Origin: Chitinophagaceae bacterium
GTDB taxonomy: Bacteria > Bacteroidota > Bacteroidia > Chitinophagales > Chitinophagaceae
NCBI GenBank assembly: GCA_019638615.1
Contig: JAHBTL010000001.1
Span: 1 to 64,000 of the forward strand
DNA length: 64,000 nucleotides
Reading direction: 5' to 3'
Shown here: positions 54,422 to 62,810 of the stretch, piece by piece
Layout of the letters: the number at the start of each line of letters is the position of its first letter
Numbering within the stretch: the first letter of the stretch is position 1
Translations under genes and position numbers: made by a program
Notes under the pieces: generated by a model
What the model was told of the DNA's origin: nothing
Databases searched by the model: none
Seen by the model: the letters and a program-made list of their open reading frames with translations, nothing else

Positions 54422-57190
54422 TTATTTTAGTAATCCGTCAAACACAAATGATACATAATACAATGCGCCAATATAGGGCGAACCGAACGATTGGTATATC
54501 CTGTTGTTGAATACGTTACTTCCACCCAGCTTGATAATGGAATGAATGGCCGGTAATTTTTTATTGACCTGTATATCTACCAAAGAATAAGCTCCTACCC
54601 TTCCCGGCCGATTGCCATTAAAAGTGCCATACCAGTCGAAGGCATCCTGCCATCTCCAGGCGATATTGAACCCAAAGTTTTTGTATACATTGCTGTTGCC
54701 GAATGTAAGATTGGTCGTAAACTTTGGTGTGTTGAATGCAGGAATATTGTTAGGATTGGCATCCAGCAGGTTGAACTCAGCCCAGGTAATATTTCCCGAT
54801 GCGGTATATCCCTTAGGCATCATATAGGTTAAACCCATCGAAAGACCCTGCGCTGCCACCTTATCTGCCGCATTGGTATATAGCTGAAAGGCCTGTACAT
54901 TGCCGCCGGGAATATCCGAAGCAGCATCGGAACTGATCGTTCCATCCCCGGCCAGCACGGCATGTTCCGGACGGATCACCACCGTATTAATAATGAAATT
55001 ATTATACGAGCTGTAATAATAATTCAAATCTATCAAAAGCTGGTTTTGGATCAGTCCTTTATAACCCACCTCAAACGCTTTTTGTTTTTCCGGCTTTATA
55101 TACGACACGTTTGATTTTTGCAGCAATCCCTTATTTTCTTCTATTGCCTGCGGAAAAGGAGTGCCATTGGCCATAGCCGCGCCGAATGCCGCGCCAAAAG
55201 CGCCCACAGAAGAGGCGGTAAATGAATTTTCATATACATTCATTCCTTTACTGTTGTTGGGGGCGCCGCCAAGTATGGTTATGGGTCCTACATTCAGGTG
55301 AATGTACAGGTCAACCGGGGTTGGATTACGGAAGCCTGTTTGGTAGGAAGCCCTGAAATTGTGATCTTTTGCCACTGTATACACCCCCGAAAAACGCGGA
55401 GTAAAGCTGCCTGAAAAATTATTGTTTTTATCGTACCGGACGGAAGCCGTAAGCTTTAACCTGTCATCAAGCAGCCTTTTACCCACCTGCACAAATGCCC
55501 CATACTCCTTGATCGTTATTTTCTGATCTTTATCATCGAACAGCGAGCCATTGGTAAACATATCGTAATAGCGGAAATTACCGCCTGCCAGCAATTCAAA
55601 TATTTTTACATTGTTTGTAAAATCATACTGCCCTTCTGTATGATAAAACTTGCTGTTGCTGAAAACGCCTGCGCCGCTCAATCCGTAATTATGAATAAGA
55701 TTATCTTTTGCCTGTTCGTATGCAGCACTGCCGGGCGCTAACCTGCCCTCGTCAGCAAAAGCCCTCGCTGCGGTGTGGCTGGCAGCCGTTATACCACTGA
55801 TATCTCCGTTATAAGCCGCCGTATACCTGTTAAACCACATGTTGTCAGCATCACCGGGCGCTACGGTATTGCCATTCAGATCCTTCACCCATGTACGGTT
55901 CAGGAACTGCGCAAGCGACCTTGTATTGTATGAATCATGTGAATCTTCTATCACCGCATAAGCACGCAAAAAATAATTGCTGCCTTTTAGCTCTGCCCGG
56001 TGCTGCTTCAAAACAAAATTGTTCAGGTCAAAGCGGCTGCTGCCCGTATAACTTGCCGTGCCTTTACCATAATTGTACCGGTATGATAATTCCATGTTGC
56101 CGGATATGCGGTAATGCAGCGCACCACTTAACTTCAGGCTGTACACATTGTAGTTCATCAAATTTTTTTCTTCGTACCCGGTGCGGGAAACACGACCCAT
56201 TCCTTCAATGGTTCTTACTACTTCATCCCCATAAATATTTACCGCGTCGCGTCCGGGATTATTGGGGCCGCGGAGGTTATCTGGCGTTTGCGCATCAATA
56301 TCTGTGTAGTTATTGGCATACCAGTCTAACCCGGTTAAATACGATGCATTGATCTTAAATGCAAACTTATTATTAAATGCTTTGGCATACCGCAAAGCAA
56401 AATCGTATAATCCATGGGGTTTCACGTCTTCTTCTCCTATATGATTGATGCCCGCCTTGGCCTGCACCGTCAGTCCCTGGTATTGAAAGGGATCTTTGGT
56501 ATGCATCATCAATACTCCGTTAAAAGCAATGGGGCCATACAATGCCGAAGCAGCACCGGGGATCACTTCCACACTTTCGATATCAAGGTCAGATGTGCCA
56601 AATTGATTGCCTACTGAAAAATTCAATCCGGGCGTCTGATTGTCTACACCATCTACCAATTGTAAAAACCTTTGATTACCAGTGCTGTTAAACCCGCGGG
56701 TATTGATTTGCTTGTATGTTAAACTGCTTGTAACAGCCTCTATCCCTTTCAGGTGGGCCAAGCCGTCATAAAAAGAAAGGGAAGGATTTTCGCGTATTGC
56801 TTTCTGGTTCATTTTTTCGATGCTGACCGGCGAGCGCAATATGCTTTCATTTACACGCGATGCGGCAAAGACCACTTCATTCAGTAAGCCCTGCTTTTGC
56901 TTTAATTGCACGCTTATACTTTGTTGTGCATCTGAAACCGGTATTTCTTCATTGTCAAAGCCGGTTCCCGATACAACAATCGTTACAGGTAGTTTAACTT
57001 TGTTAAGCGCCAGGCTGAAGTTACCTTTTGCATCCGTAATGGTTCCAGTTAGCTTATCCTTAACCGTTATGCTGGCCCCCGCGATGGGCTCACCTGTAGC
57101 AGCATCGGTTACATTGCCATTTATTTTTATTTCCTGCGCAAACGCAGTTACTGAAAAAAATAAGAAAAATATAAAAGAGAATTGTTTCAT
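54422..57190 (-). CDS. TonB-dependent outer-membrane receptor
   Basis: The 922-residue protein has a signal peptide (1-18, VTAFAQ), a carboxypeptidase-like regulatory domain (about 22-105), a plug domain (FLQLVDGVDNQTPGLNF, LDIESVEVIPGAASALYGPI, FNGVLMMHTKDP) and a 22-strand-type barrel ending FVFDGLLK. It lacks a partner SusD, and the plug differs from SusC (no GYGSxKKxDLTGAV). It imports a substrate across the outer membrane with TonB energy. The gene lies 16 bases after the AhpD-like copy 1 and 7 bases before an MFS transporter gene, so a small-molecule uptake operon is likely. Confidence 0.93.
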   Translation of the reverse strand: MKQFSFIFFLFFSVTAFAQEIKINGNVTDAATGEPIAGASITVKDKLTGTITDAKGNFSLALNKVKLPVTIVVSGTGFDNEEIPVSDAQQSISVQLKQKQGLLNEVVFAASRVNESILRSPVSIEKMNQKAIRENPSLSFYDGLAHLKGIEAVTSSLTYKQINTRGFNSTGNQRFLQLVDGVDNQTPGLNFSVGNQFGTSDLDIESVEVIPGAASALYGPIAFNGVLMMHTKDPFQYQGLTVQAKAGINHIGEEDVKPHGLYDFALRYAKAFNNKFAFKINASYLTGLDWYANNYTDIDAQTPDNLRGPNNPGRDAVNIYGDEVVRTIEGMGRVSRTGYEEKNLMNYNVYSLKLSGALHYRISGNMELSYRYNYGKGTASYTGSSRFDLNNFVLKQHRAELKGSNYFLRAYAVIEDSHDSYNTRSLAQFLNRTWVKDLNGNTVAPGDADNMWFNRYTAAYNGDISGITAASHTAARAFADEGRLAPGSAAYEQAKDNLIHNYGLSGAGVFSNSKFYHTEGQYDFTNNVKIFELLAGGNFRYYDMFTNGSLFDDKDQKITIKEYGAFVQVGKRLLDDRLKLTASVRYDKNNNFSGSFTPRFSGVYTVAKDHNFRASYQTGFRNPTPVDLYIHLNVGPITILGGAPNNSKGMNVYENSFTASSVGAFGAAFGAAMANGTPFPQAIEENKGLLQKSNVSYIKPEKQKAFEVGYKGLIQNQLLIDLNYYYSSYNNFIINTVVIRPEHAVLAGDGTISSDAASDIPGGNVQAFQLYTNAADKVAAQGLSMGLTYMMPKGYTASGNITWAEFNLLDANPNNIPAFNTPKFTTNLTFGNSNVYKNFGFNIAWRWQDAFDWYGTFNGNRPGRVGAYSLVDIQVNKKLPAIHSIIKLGGSNVFNNRIYQSFGSPYIGALYYVSFVFDGLLK

Positions 57191-57206
57191 TGCAGTAGAG
57201 ATTAGT

Positions 57207-57779
57207 TTAGTGAACCGGGTTGTTTTTTAAATGATCATATCCTTGCGGCAGCCGGGTGTATCCGTGGTGGACGATCCGGTCGGCAAGCGTTTCATAATAT
57301 GCGGGGTCGGCAGGCGTAAAGGCGTTCAGCCCGTCGACATACCGGTTATACAGGCAGAAAAGTGCGGCGATCAATACCGTGTCATGTATTTCAAGATCGG
57401 TAGCTCCTGCATTTTTCGCAGCAAGGATGGCGTCTTCCGTTACCTGCTTACCGCTTTTTTGCACGAGCGAAGCAATATGCAGCAACGCTTTCATTTTTTC
57501 GGATACCGGGGCCGTATGAATGTCTTTCAATACAGCAGCAGATGTGGTATTTTCTCCCAACAAAAGATTGGCAGCGGCGGTATGGGCAGTTGTACAGAAT
57601 TTACATTCATTACCATAACAAACAATGCTGGCGATCAGCTCTCTTTCGCCCTCTGTTAATGAAGAAGTACCACGCAATAATATTTGCGTAAGCTCCCGGA
57701 TCGGGACAGCCGAATCCTTACGATATTCCAGCAGGCCCGTAATGCCGGGCAGGTGGGATTCTATCTCAATATGAGGCAT
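57207..57779 (-). CDS. AhpD-like / carboxymuconolactone decarboxylase-family protein, copy 1
   Basis: The 190-residue helical protein has the AhpD-type centre Cys59-Lys-Phe-Cys62 with His66 (ECKFCTTAH), preceded by TEGERELIASIV. An extra Cys54 is near the active pair. It is 16 bases upstream of the TonB-dependent receptor gene and is the first gene of the four-gene operon that ends with its paralogue. A CxxC reductase pair on either side of a transport system suggests handling of an oxidised or peroxide-bearing substrate, but the true reaction is unknown. Confidence 0.88.
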   Translation of the reverse strand: MPHIEIESHLPGITGLLEYRKDSAVPIRELTQILLRGTSSLTEGERELIASIVCYGNECKFCTTAHTAAANLLLGENTTSAAVLKDIHTAPVSEKMKALLHIASLVQKSGKQVTEDAILAAKNAGATDLEIHDTVLIAALFCLYNRYVDGLNAFTPADPAYYETLADRIVHHGYTRLPQGYDHLKNNPVH

Positions 57780-57811
57780 AAACGTTTATTAGCGAATTAC
57801 AGAATAATGCA

Positions 57812-57840
57812 ATCCTGCTCTTATTCAGGAAGAGCAGGAT
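57812..57840. promoter_or_regulatory. Perfect 11-base hairpin upstream of the AhpD-like gene
   Basis: ATCCTGCTCTT (57812-57822) pairs perfectly with AAGAGCAGGAT (57830-57840) with a seven-base loop. It lies in the 132-base gap between the stop of the 185-residue gene and the AhpD-like start, without a T-run on either strand. It may be a transcript processing/stability structure, an operator or a weak terminator. Confidence 0.55.
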
Positions 57841-57911
57841 GCATACATCGGTTCCCCGGCATCATTGTTTGCCGATACGGGAAACTTCCTGATGAATATT
57901 AATCATTTACA

Positions 57912-58469
57912 TTAAACGGCAACTGCATCGGGGGGTTGAATGATGCAATCAGAGCAGGTATGTATAAGAGGCGCTGAAAAATCGGAAAATGCATTATCCA
58001 TTGTTATTTCGGGCGTATATGAAATATAAGCTGTGAAGGATTGAATGTATTCACCTGTGAGGGACTGTACTTTAACCGTACTTTGCTTGTTTTTTTGAGG
58101 TGATGTATTAAAATCATTTAACTGCCCGGCATAACGATCCCGCGCATCCAGCAGCCGGGTACGTTCTATGTTCGGCAGGCATAACAAATGCAGGGTATCA
58201 TTTAAAATTTTTCGCTTTATGTAATTATAATGTATACCACCCCATTCAACTTCGCCGTCAAATCTTTCATATTCATTCCAGTTGGTGCTGTAAGGAAGCA
58301 AAACCGGGATTTTTACCAGTACCAGCTCTTCATCAGAATAATTTTTCCTCTCAATATGTTGTAATACCTGCCTTGTATTGTTTTGCTGAAGACAATGGAA
58401 CATAATGGCATAGCCCACCAGGTTAAAAAAATGTACAGAAAAGATCAATATGGCGAAAATTCTTTTCAA
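57912..58469 (-). CDS. Hypothetical 185-residue protein typically found near TonB-dependent receptors
   Basis: The protein has one hydrophobic N-terminal segment (MKRIFAILIFSVHFFNLVGY) and then a mixed domain with VKIPVLLPYSTNWNEYERFD (about 52-71) and a C-terminal HTCSDC (about 170-175), which could bind a metal. I recall similar uncharacterised Bacteroidota proteins upstream of TonB-dependent receptor genes, but know no function. It lies on the same strand 132 bases before the AhpD-TonB receptor-MFS-AhpD operon, separated by a hairpin. It may be a membrane-anchored periplasmic accessory. Confidence 0.7.
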   Translation of the reverse strand: MKRIFAILIFSVHFFNLVGYAIMFHCLQQNNTRQVLQHIERKNYSDEELVLVKIPVLLPYSTNWNEYERFDGEVEWGGIHYNYIKRKILNDTLHLLCLPNIERTRLLDARDRYAGQLNDFNTSPQKNKQSTVKVQSLTGEYIQSFTAYISYTPEITMDNAFSDFSAPLIHTCSDCIIQPPDAVAV

Positions 58470-58549
58470 GCAGTAGTTATAGTGTCACAATGTAAAATAT
58501 TTTAATGAAACTAAAATACTATATTTTTGGGGGCGCGCATTTATACAAA

Positions 58550-58578
58550 AAAAGGGGCGTCATTGCTGCGCCCCTTTT
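58550..58578 (-). terminator. Intrinsic terminator of greA
   Basis: AAAAGGGGCG (58550-58559) pairs with CGCCCCTTTT (58569-58578). On the minus strand the stem is followed by a seven-T run, the standard end of the greA transcript, 17 bases after its stop codon. It is symmetric enough to act on the other strand as well. Confidence 0.88.
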
Positions 58579-58594
58579 CATAATTCCGTTGCTC

Positions 58595-59068
58595 TTAAAT
58601 AGCAATATCTTCAATTTTAAATTTCAGCAGTCCTACAGGTGCTTTTACCTCAGCAACCTCCCCTACCTGTTTGCCTAATATACCCTGTCCTATGGGTGAT
58701 GTCACCGATATTTTACCGGATTTCAGATCCGCCTCTTTTTCGGAAACAACCTGGTAAGTCACTTTCTTTTTAGTGTTTAAGTTAGTGAGTGTTACCTTGG
58801 TAAGGATGCTTACTTTACTGGTATCAATATTATCCACTTCGATAATACGGGTATTTGCAATATCGCTTTCCAGCTTCGCTATCCGCGCTTCAAGCAGGCC
58901 CTGGGCCTCTTTAGCCGCATCGTATTCAGCATTTTCTTTTAAATCTCCTTTTTCTCTTGCTTCGGCAATTGCCCTTGAAGCAGCAGGCCGGTCTACCCCT
59001 CTCATTTTCTGCAGCTCGGCTTTCATTTGTTCCATCGTTTCTTGTGTAACATAAATCACTTCACTCAT
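58595..59068 (-). CDS. greA: Transcription elongation factor GreA
   Basis: GreA enters the secondary channel of RNA polymerase and stimulates cleavage of backtracked RNA. The 157-residue protein has the N-terminal coiled coil (about 5-75) with the tip residues in DLKENAEYDAAKEAQG (about 42-57), where the acidic pair drives cleavage, and the C-terminal FKBP-like domain ending with SPIGQGILGKQVGEVAEVKA. Length is normal. A promoter and a terminator hairpin precede the start codon, suggesting control in the leader. Confidence 0.97.
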   Translation of the reverse strand: MSEVIYVTQETMEQMKAELQKMRGVDRPAASRAIAEAREKGDLKENAEYDAAKEAQGLLEARIAKLESDIANTRIIEVDNIDTSKVSILTKVTLTNLNTKKKVTYQVVSEKEADLKSGKISVTSPIGQGILGKQVGEVAEVKAPVGLLKFKIEDIAI

Positions 59069-59090
59069 GGCTGTCTTCGTTTTAGATTAT

Positions 59091-59138
59091 AAAAAAGAAA
59101 AAAATAACAACGCCTCGGGCAATAAAGCCGAAGCGTTG
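59091..59138 (-). terminator. Hairpin plus T-run in the greA leader (candidate attenuator)
   Basis: On the minus strand CAACGCTTCGGC pairs imperfectly with the CCCGAGGCGTTG block (arms 59127-59138 and 59108-59119, outer six bases perfect), followed by TTATTTTTTTCTTTTTT (59107-59091). This is terminator-like and lies 23-70 bases upstream of the greA ATG and downstream of the promoter at 59159-59189. Confidence 0.62.
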
Positions 59139-59158
59139 CACTATGTTATGTATACCTG

Positions 59159-59189
59159 CAAATATATAAGAAAAAGCCGGTTTTACCAA
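59159..59189 (-). promoter_or_regulatory. greA promoter
   Basis: On the minus strand TTG (59189-59187) is followed after exactly 20 bases by TATATTTG (59166-59159), the full Bacteroidota -33/-7 arrangement. Transcription would start near 59154, upstream of the hairpin at 59138. Confidence 0.62.
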
Positions 59190-59235
59190 TAGCGAATTAA
59201 GCGCTCATGAAAATATTTTCAGTGTTCATACACTA

Positions 59236-59292
59236 TCTTAATCTTACAGTCTTACTGTTTTACGATCTTACAGTCTTACGATCTTACTCTTA
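59236..59292. repeat. TCTTACAG/TCTTACGA tandem words
   Basis: A degenerate array of eight-base units (TCTTACAG, TCTTACTG, TTTTACGA, TCTTACAG, TCTTACGA, TCTTACTC) fills the spacer just past the hydroxyacid dehydrogenase stop codon. Another family of word repeats, unlike the AGCTGAT type. Confidence 0.6.
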
Positions 59293-59294
59293 GT

Positions 59295-60218
59295 TCATAT
59301 CCCCAGTTTATCCAGTATTACTTTAGCCATCTTAAAAAAGGCTTCGTGACTATAGCCTGCAATATGCGGAGTAATAATTACATTGGGCTGGGCAGACAAC
59401 CAATTTAACTGCTGCTTTTCCAGTTCGCTGTAAGTATCCAGTTTTTCATTTTCAAGCACGTCTAATCCTGCTCCTGCTATTTTATTCGCTTTCAATGCAT
59501 TGATGACTGCCTGGGTATCATGCACTTTTCCACGCGAAGCATTCAGGAACCAGGGTTGTTTTTGCAGGGCATTGAAAAAAGCATCGCCGGCCATATGAAA
59601 CGTCTCATCTGTAAGCGGAAGATGGAGGCTGATGACATCTGCATACCTGGCAATTTGCTCAGGAGCGGCTTCATGTATGCGGCCGCGGGCAAAACCGAAC
59701 TTATATTTGTCATAGGCCAGGATTTCCACATCAAACGACGACAACACTTTTGCAAAAGCCCCGCCTGCATTGCCAAAGCCAATAATGCCCACCGTTTTCC
59801 CGGTTAATTCTGTGCCCCTGTTGGCGTCCCGTATCCACTTCCATTCGGCTACTTCCTGCCTGCTGGTGTGTATCTTGTTCATCAGGCTTAACAATACTCC
59901 AAGCACATGCTCGCCCACTGCATTGCGGTTCCCTTCAGGACTGCTTTCACACTGTATGCCTTTGCTCCTTGCATAGGGCACATCTATCAATTCCATTCCA
60001 CTGCCCAGTCTGCCAATCCATTTTAGCCGTGTCGCTTTATCAATTATGTTTTTATCCACTTTTAAGCGTGTAGTAATAATCAATCCTTCGGCTTCTTTTA
60101 TTTCCTCTTCCAACTCCTGGTAGGTAATTTGTGGAAGATAGGATACCGTAAAACCTTTTTCCTGCAAACGATCAAGTAAATACTGATGTACTTTAGCTGT
60201 AACAATTGCCTTTCTCAT
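59295..60218 (-). CDS. D-2-hydroxyacid dehydrogenase (phosphoglycerate dehydrogenase-like)
   Basis: The 307-residue cytoplasmic enzyme has the NAD-binding motif [17 protein letters not shown] (about 143-159) with GxGxxG, the Arg of NASRGKV (about 225-231), and the [10 protein letters not shown] segment (about 287-296) where the catalytic His stands. This matches D-isomer-specific 2-hydroxyacid dehydrogenases (SerA-like). No ACT domain is present, so it is shorter than regulated SerA. It could reduce glyoxylate or hydroxypyruvate. It follows rsmA by 48 bases on the same strand. Confidence 0.92.
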   Translation of the reverse strand: MRKAIVTAKVHQYLLDRLQEKGFTVSYLPQITYQELEEEIKEAEGLIITTRLKVDKNIIDKATRLKWIGRLGSGMELIDVPYARSKGIQCESSPEGNRNAVGEHVLGVLLSLMNKIHTSRQEVAEWKWIRDANRGTELTGKTVGIIGFGNAGGAFAKVLSSFDVEILAYDKYKFGFARGRIHEAAPEQIARYADVISLHLPLTDETFHMAGDAFFNALQKQPWFLNASRGKVHDTQAVINALKANKIAGAGLDVLENEKLDTYSELEKQQLNWLSAQPNVIITPHIAGYSHEAFFKMAKVILDKLGI

Positions 60219-60266
60219 ATATTATGTTCTGTTTCCTTTTTACTTACAATGATGAATAAATATCTG

Positions 60267-61034
60267 TTATTTATTTGCATTATTCCTGGTCAATGCATTC
60301 AATTCCACAAAATCAGCTACACTTAATTGTTCAGCACGCTTATCAAATACCGGCATCGTGAGCATTTCTGCATCAAACAAACCTCTTACAGCATTGCGCA
60401 GGGTTTTACGTCTTTGATTAAAAGCGGTTTTCACCAGCACAAAAAACTGCTTTTCATCAGGGATGTTCAAACGCTCCTTCCGGGGTAACAGCCTTATAAC
60501 CGCACTTTTTACTTTTGGCGGCGGCGTAAAACATTGTTCATGCACATCAAATAAATACTCCACTTCAAAAAAAGCCTGTACCAGCACGCTGAGTATGCCA
60601 TAAATTTTATTGCCAGACTGTGCAGCCACCCGCTGTGCAACCTCTTTCTGGAACATCCCGGTCATCCCTTCAATGGCATCTTTCCATTCCAGTATTTTAA
60701 AAAGGATTTGTGAAGAAATATTGTAAGGGAAATTGCCTACCACGGTAAATGGTACTTCAAAGGGCTTTCCCATATCCAGTATACTATCATGTATGATCCT
60801 TCCTTTAATGGCAGGATATGTATGTTCCAGGTAGGTTACCTTTTCATCGTCCAGCTCCACAGCTTTAAAATCTATACCCGGTATTTGCAAAAGATGTTTT
60901 GTAAGCGCTCCCCCGCCTGGTCCTACTTCCAGTAAATGGGAGAATGGATGTTCCTGCAGGGATGAAACGATCTTGCGTACTATGTTCTCATCACGCAGGA
61001 AGTGCTGCCCCAGTGATTTTTTTAAAGTATACAT
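60267..61034 (-). CDS. rsmA: 16S rRNA (A1518/A1519-N6)-dimethyltransferase RsmA (KsgA)
   Basis: RsmA dimethylates two adenosines in helix 45 of 16S rRNA during small-subunit assembly. The 255-residue protein opens with KKSLGQHFLRDENIVRKIV, has the SAM-binding motif LLEVGPGGGALTKHL (about 35-49) and the NFPY catalytic motif in VVGNFPYNISSQILF (about 108-122). Length is normal. It is divergent from pdxA, a pairing that also occurs in E. coli, where pdxA and rsmA are adjacent but in the same direction. Confidence 0.96.
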   Translation of the reverse strand: MYTLKKSLGQHFLRDENIVRKIVSSLQEHPFSHLLEVGPGGGALTKHLLQIPGIDFKAVELDDEKVTYLEHTYPAIKGRIIHDSILDMGKPFEVPFTVVGNFPYNISSQILFKILEWKDAIEGMTGMFQKEVAQRVAAQSGNKIYGILSVLVQAFFEVEYLFDVHEQCFTPPPKVKSAVIRLLPRKERLNIPDEKQFFVLVKTAFNQRRKTLRNAVRGLFDAEMLTMPVFDKRAEQLSVADFVELNALTRNNANK

Positions 61035-61097
61035 TGAAGCCCTAAAAGTACGAAAACCAGTTACAAACCTGTAAATTCGCGGATTAACGGAACGATT

Positions 61098-62195
61098 ATG
61101 TCAAATCAGCAACAGAAACCTGTTATCGGCATTTCCTGCGGTGATATTAATGGTATCGGAATTGAGCTTATTATTAAAACATTTTCCGACTCCAGGATAC
61201 TGGATATGTGCACGCCGGTTATTTTCGCCTCTAACAAATCGATCAACTTTTATAAAAAAACGGTAACCGACGTAAATCTTAATTTTCAGAACCTGAAGGA
61301 TATCGCGCGCCCCTATCCCAGGCAGGTAAATATTTTTAATTGCTGGGAAGAAGAAGTGAACATTACCCCGGGGCAGTTTAATGATACCGGGGGCAGGTAT
61401 GCGGTAAAGTCTTTGCAGTCTGCCGCAGAAGCAGTAAAAGCCGGGCATATACAGGCTTTGGTAACAGGACCCATTCACAAAAAAAATGTACAGTCGAAAG
61501 AGTTTACCTTCAGCGGACATACGCCTTTTTTAAAGCAGCTTTTTGGTGTGGATGAAGTGCTGATGCTGATGTGTGCGGAAAACATGCGGGTGGGATTGCT
61601 TACAGAACATGTGCCGGTAAAAGACATTGCAGCCTTAGTAACAAGACAGCATATTCTAAAGAAGATCGTTATACTAAAGGAAAGCCTGCAAAAAGATTTT
61701 GGAATTGACAAGCCCAGGATAGCTGTATTGGGGCTGAATCCGCATGCCGGGGATGAGGGATTAATAGGAAAAGAGGAAGAAGAACAAATAAAACCTGCTA
61801 TAAAAGAAGCCAAACAAAACAATATACTCGCGTTTGGCCCCTACAGCGCAGATGCTTTTTTTGCCAGGGGAAGCCACGAAAAATTCGATGCTGTACTGGC
61901 TATGTACCACGACCAGGGACTGATCCCTTTTAAATCGTTGGCCAAAGGCGAAGGCATTAATTTTACTGCCGGCTTACCGGTGGTGCGTACTTCACCGGAT
62001 CACGGAACAGCCTTCGATATTGCTGGCAAAAACAAAGCCGATGAATCTTCTTTCCGCCAGTCTGTATTTTCCGCCGTTGATGTTTTCCTGCAAAGGATTG
62101 AATACGCCAACAACCGCTCTAATCCCATGAAGCGCATGTCGGGCGCTGTATTGACCAATGCGGAAGATGAGAAGATAGAGGAGCCGGGGGGGTAA
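61098..62195 (+). CDS. pdxA: 4-hydroxythreonine-4-phosphate dehydrogenase
   Basis: PdxA oxidises 4-phospho-hydroxythreonine in the DXP-dependent pathway to pyridoxal phosphate. The 365-residue protein has IGISCGDINGIGIELI (about 10-25), the metal-binding GHTPFLKQ (about 140-147), YHDQGLIPFKSLA (about 269-281) and the TSPDHGTAFDIAGK metal/substrate region (about 302-315). It is slightly longer than the E. coli protein (329) with an extra C-terminal tail. It is divergent from rsmA by 63 bases; a TAAATTCG box at 61072-61079 may be its promoter. Confidence 0.96.
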   Translation: MSNQQQKPVIGISCGDINGIGIELIIKTFSDSRILDMCTPVIFASNKSINFYKKTVTDVNLNFQNLKDIARPYPRQVNIFNCWEEEVNITPGQFNDTGGRYAVKSLQSAAEAVKAGHIQALVTGPIHKKNVQSKEFTFSGHTPFLKQLFGVDEVLMLMCAENMRVGLLTEHVPVKDIAALVTRQHILKKIVILKESLQKDFGIDKPRIAVLGLNPHAGDEGLIGKEEEEQIKPAIKEAKQNNILAFGPYSADAFFARGSHEKFDAVLAMYHDQGLIPFKSLAKGEGINFTAGLPVVRTSPDHGTAFDIAGKNKADESSFRQSVFSAVDVFLQRIEYANNRSNPMKRMSGAVLTNAEDEKIEEPGG

Positions 62196-62265
62196 GCAGT
62201 CCGCGAACAGGATTTTGTGCAAGTATAGTATTCATTTGCCCACTGTGGCACTGGAAACGTGGGAA

Positions 62266-62336
62266 CAATGCGGGCTCTTTTGCAGAGTTGGCTTTTGTCT
62301 GTTAGTTTTGAACACCTTGCAAAAGAGCCTTCATTG
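62266..62336. repeat. Near-perfect inverted repeat resembling a cassette recombination element
   Basis: CAATG-CG-GGCTCTTTTGCA (62266-62284) is inverted as TGCAAAAGAGCC-TT-CATTG (62318-62336): 17 of 19 positions pair, with a two-base internal mismatch, and the loop is 33 bases. A further small palindrome CCAC-T-GTGG lies at 62240-62248. No T-run follows, so this is not a typical terminator. Confidence 0.7.
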
Positions 62337-62403
62337 GTGTGTTGGTGCGCTTTCCCTTGCCTATCAACTTTAATAAGGATATATTAGTAATTTATTCTAG
62401 TCG

Positions 62404-62583
62404 CTATCCTGAGATAAAATCAATAGAGCATTCTACATTCAGCAATAGGCTTGATGGGTAACCAGAGTATTCAATATTGCCAATTTCGATTTCATTCAAA
62501 ATAAAATAATCTTCTATTGATATTGGCTTACCTGTAGTGATTTCTCAATAAAAAGTCGTTGACAAGCCGTTAAACCTGTATTT
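62404..62583 (-). pseudogene. Open frame broken by an in-frame TGA
   Basis: On the minus strand 46 sense codons (62544-62407, stop TAG at 62404-62406) continue upstream past a TGA (62547-62545) in the same frame for 12 more sense codons until another stop at 62586-62584. The upper part reads KYRFNGLSTTFY and the lower begins EITTGKPISIEDYFILNEIE. The amino acid pattern looks protein-like. A TGG-to-TGA change would restore one reading. There is no start codon, so it is at best a 3' remnant of an unidentified gene. Confidence 0.3.
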
Positions 62584-62810
62584 TTATGGCTGATTATTTG
62601 CATAGTGTTAGCATATTTAATAAATTACCTTTACAGCGTAAAACAAAAAAAAGAATTATTAAAGATAAAAAAGGAAGATAGGTTGGATTGGATCTGGATG
62701 CAATTCCGCAATGCAATGCTACTTCCTTAGATACCGGGGAGGCCTTGAATAAAGGTTTCCCTTTATTTTTTCTTATGTTGAAAGATCGCTGTGATGGATT
62801 AGTACCTAAT

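Noticed and set aside
55891-56352. 153-codon plus-strand frame within the TonB-dependent receptor gene
   Set aside because: It is Cys/His-rich but antisense to a well-conserved barrel region; no homology pattern of its own.
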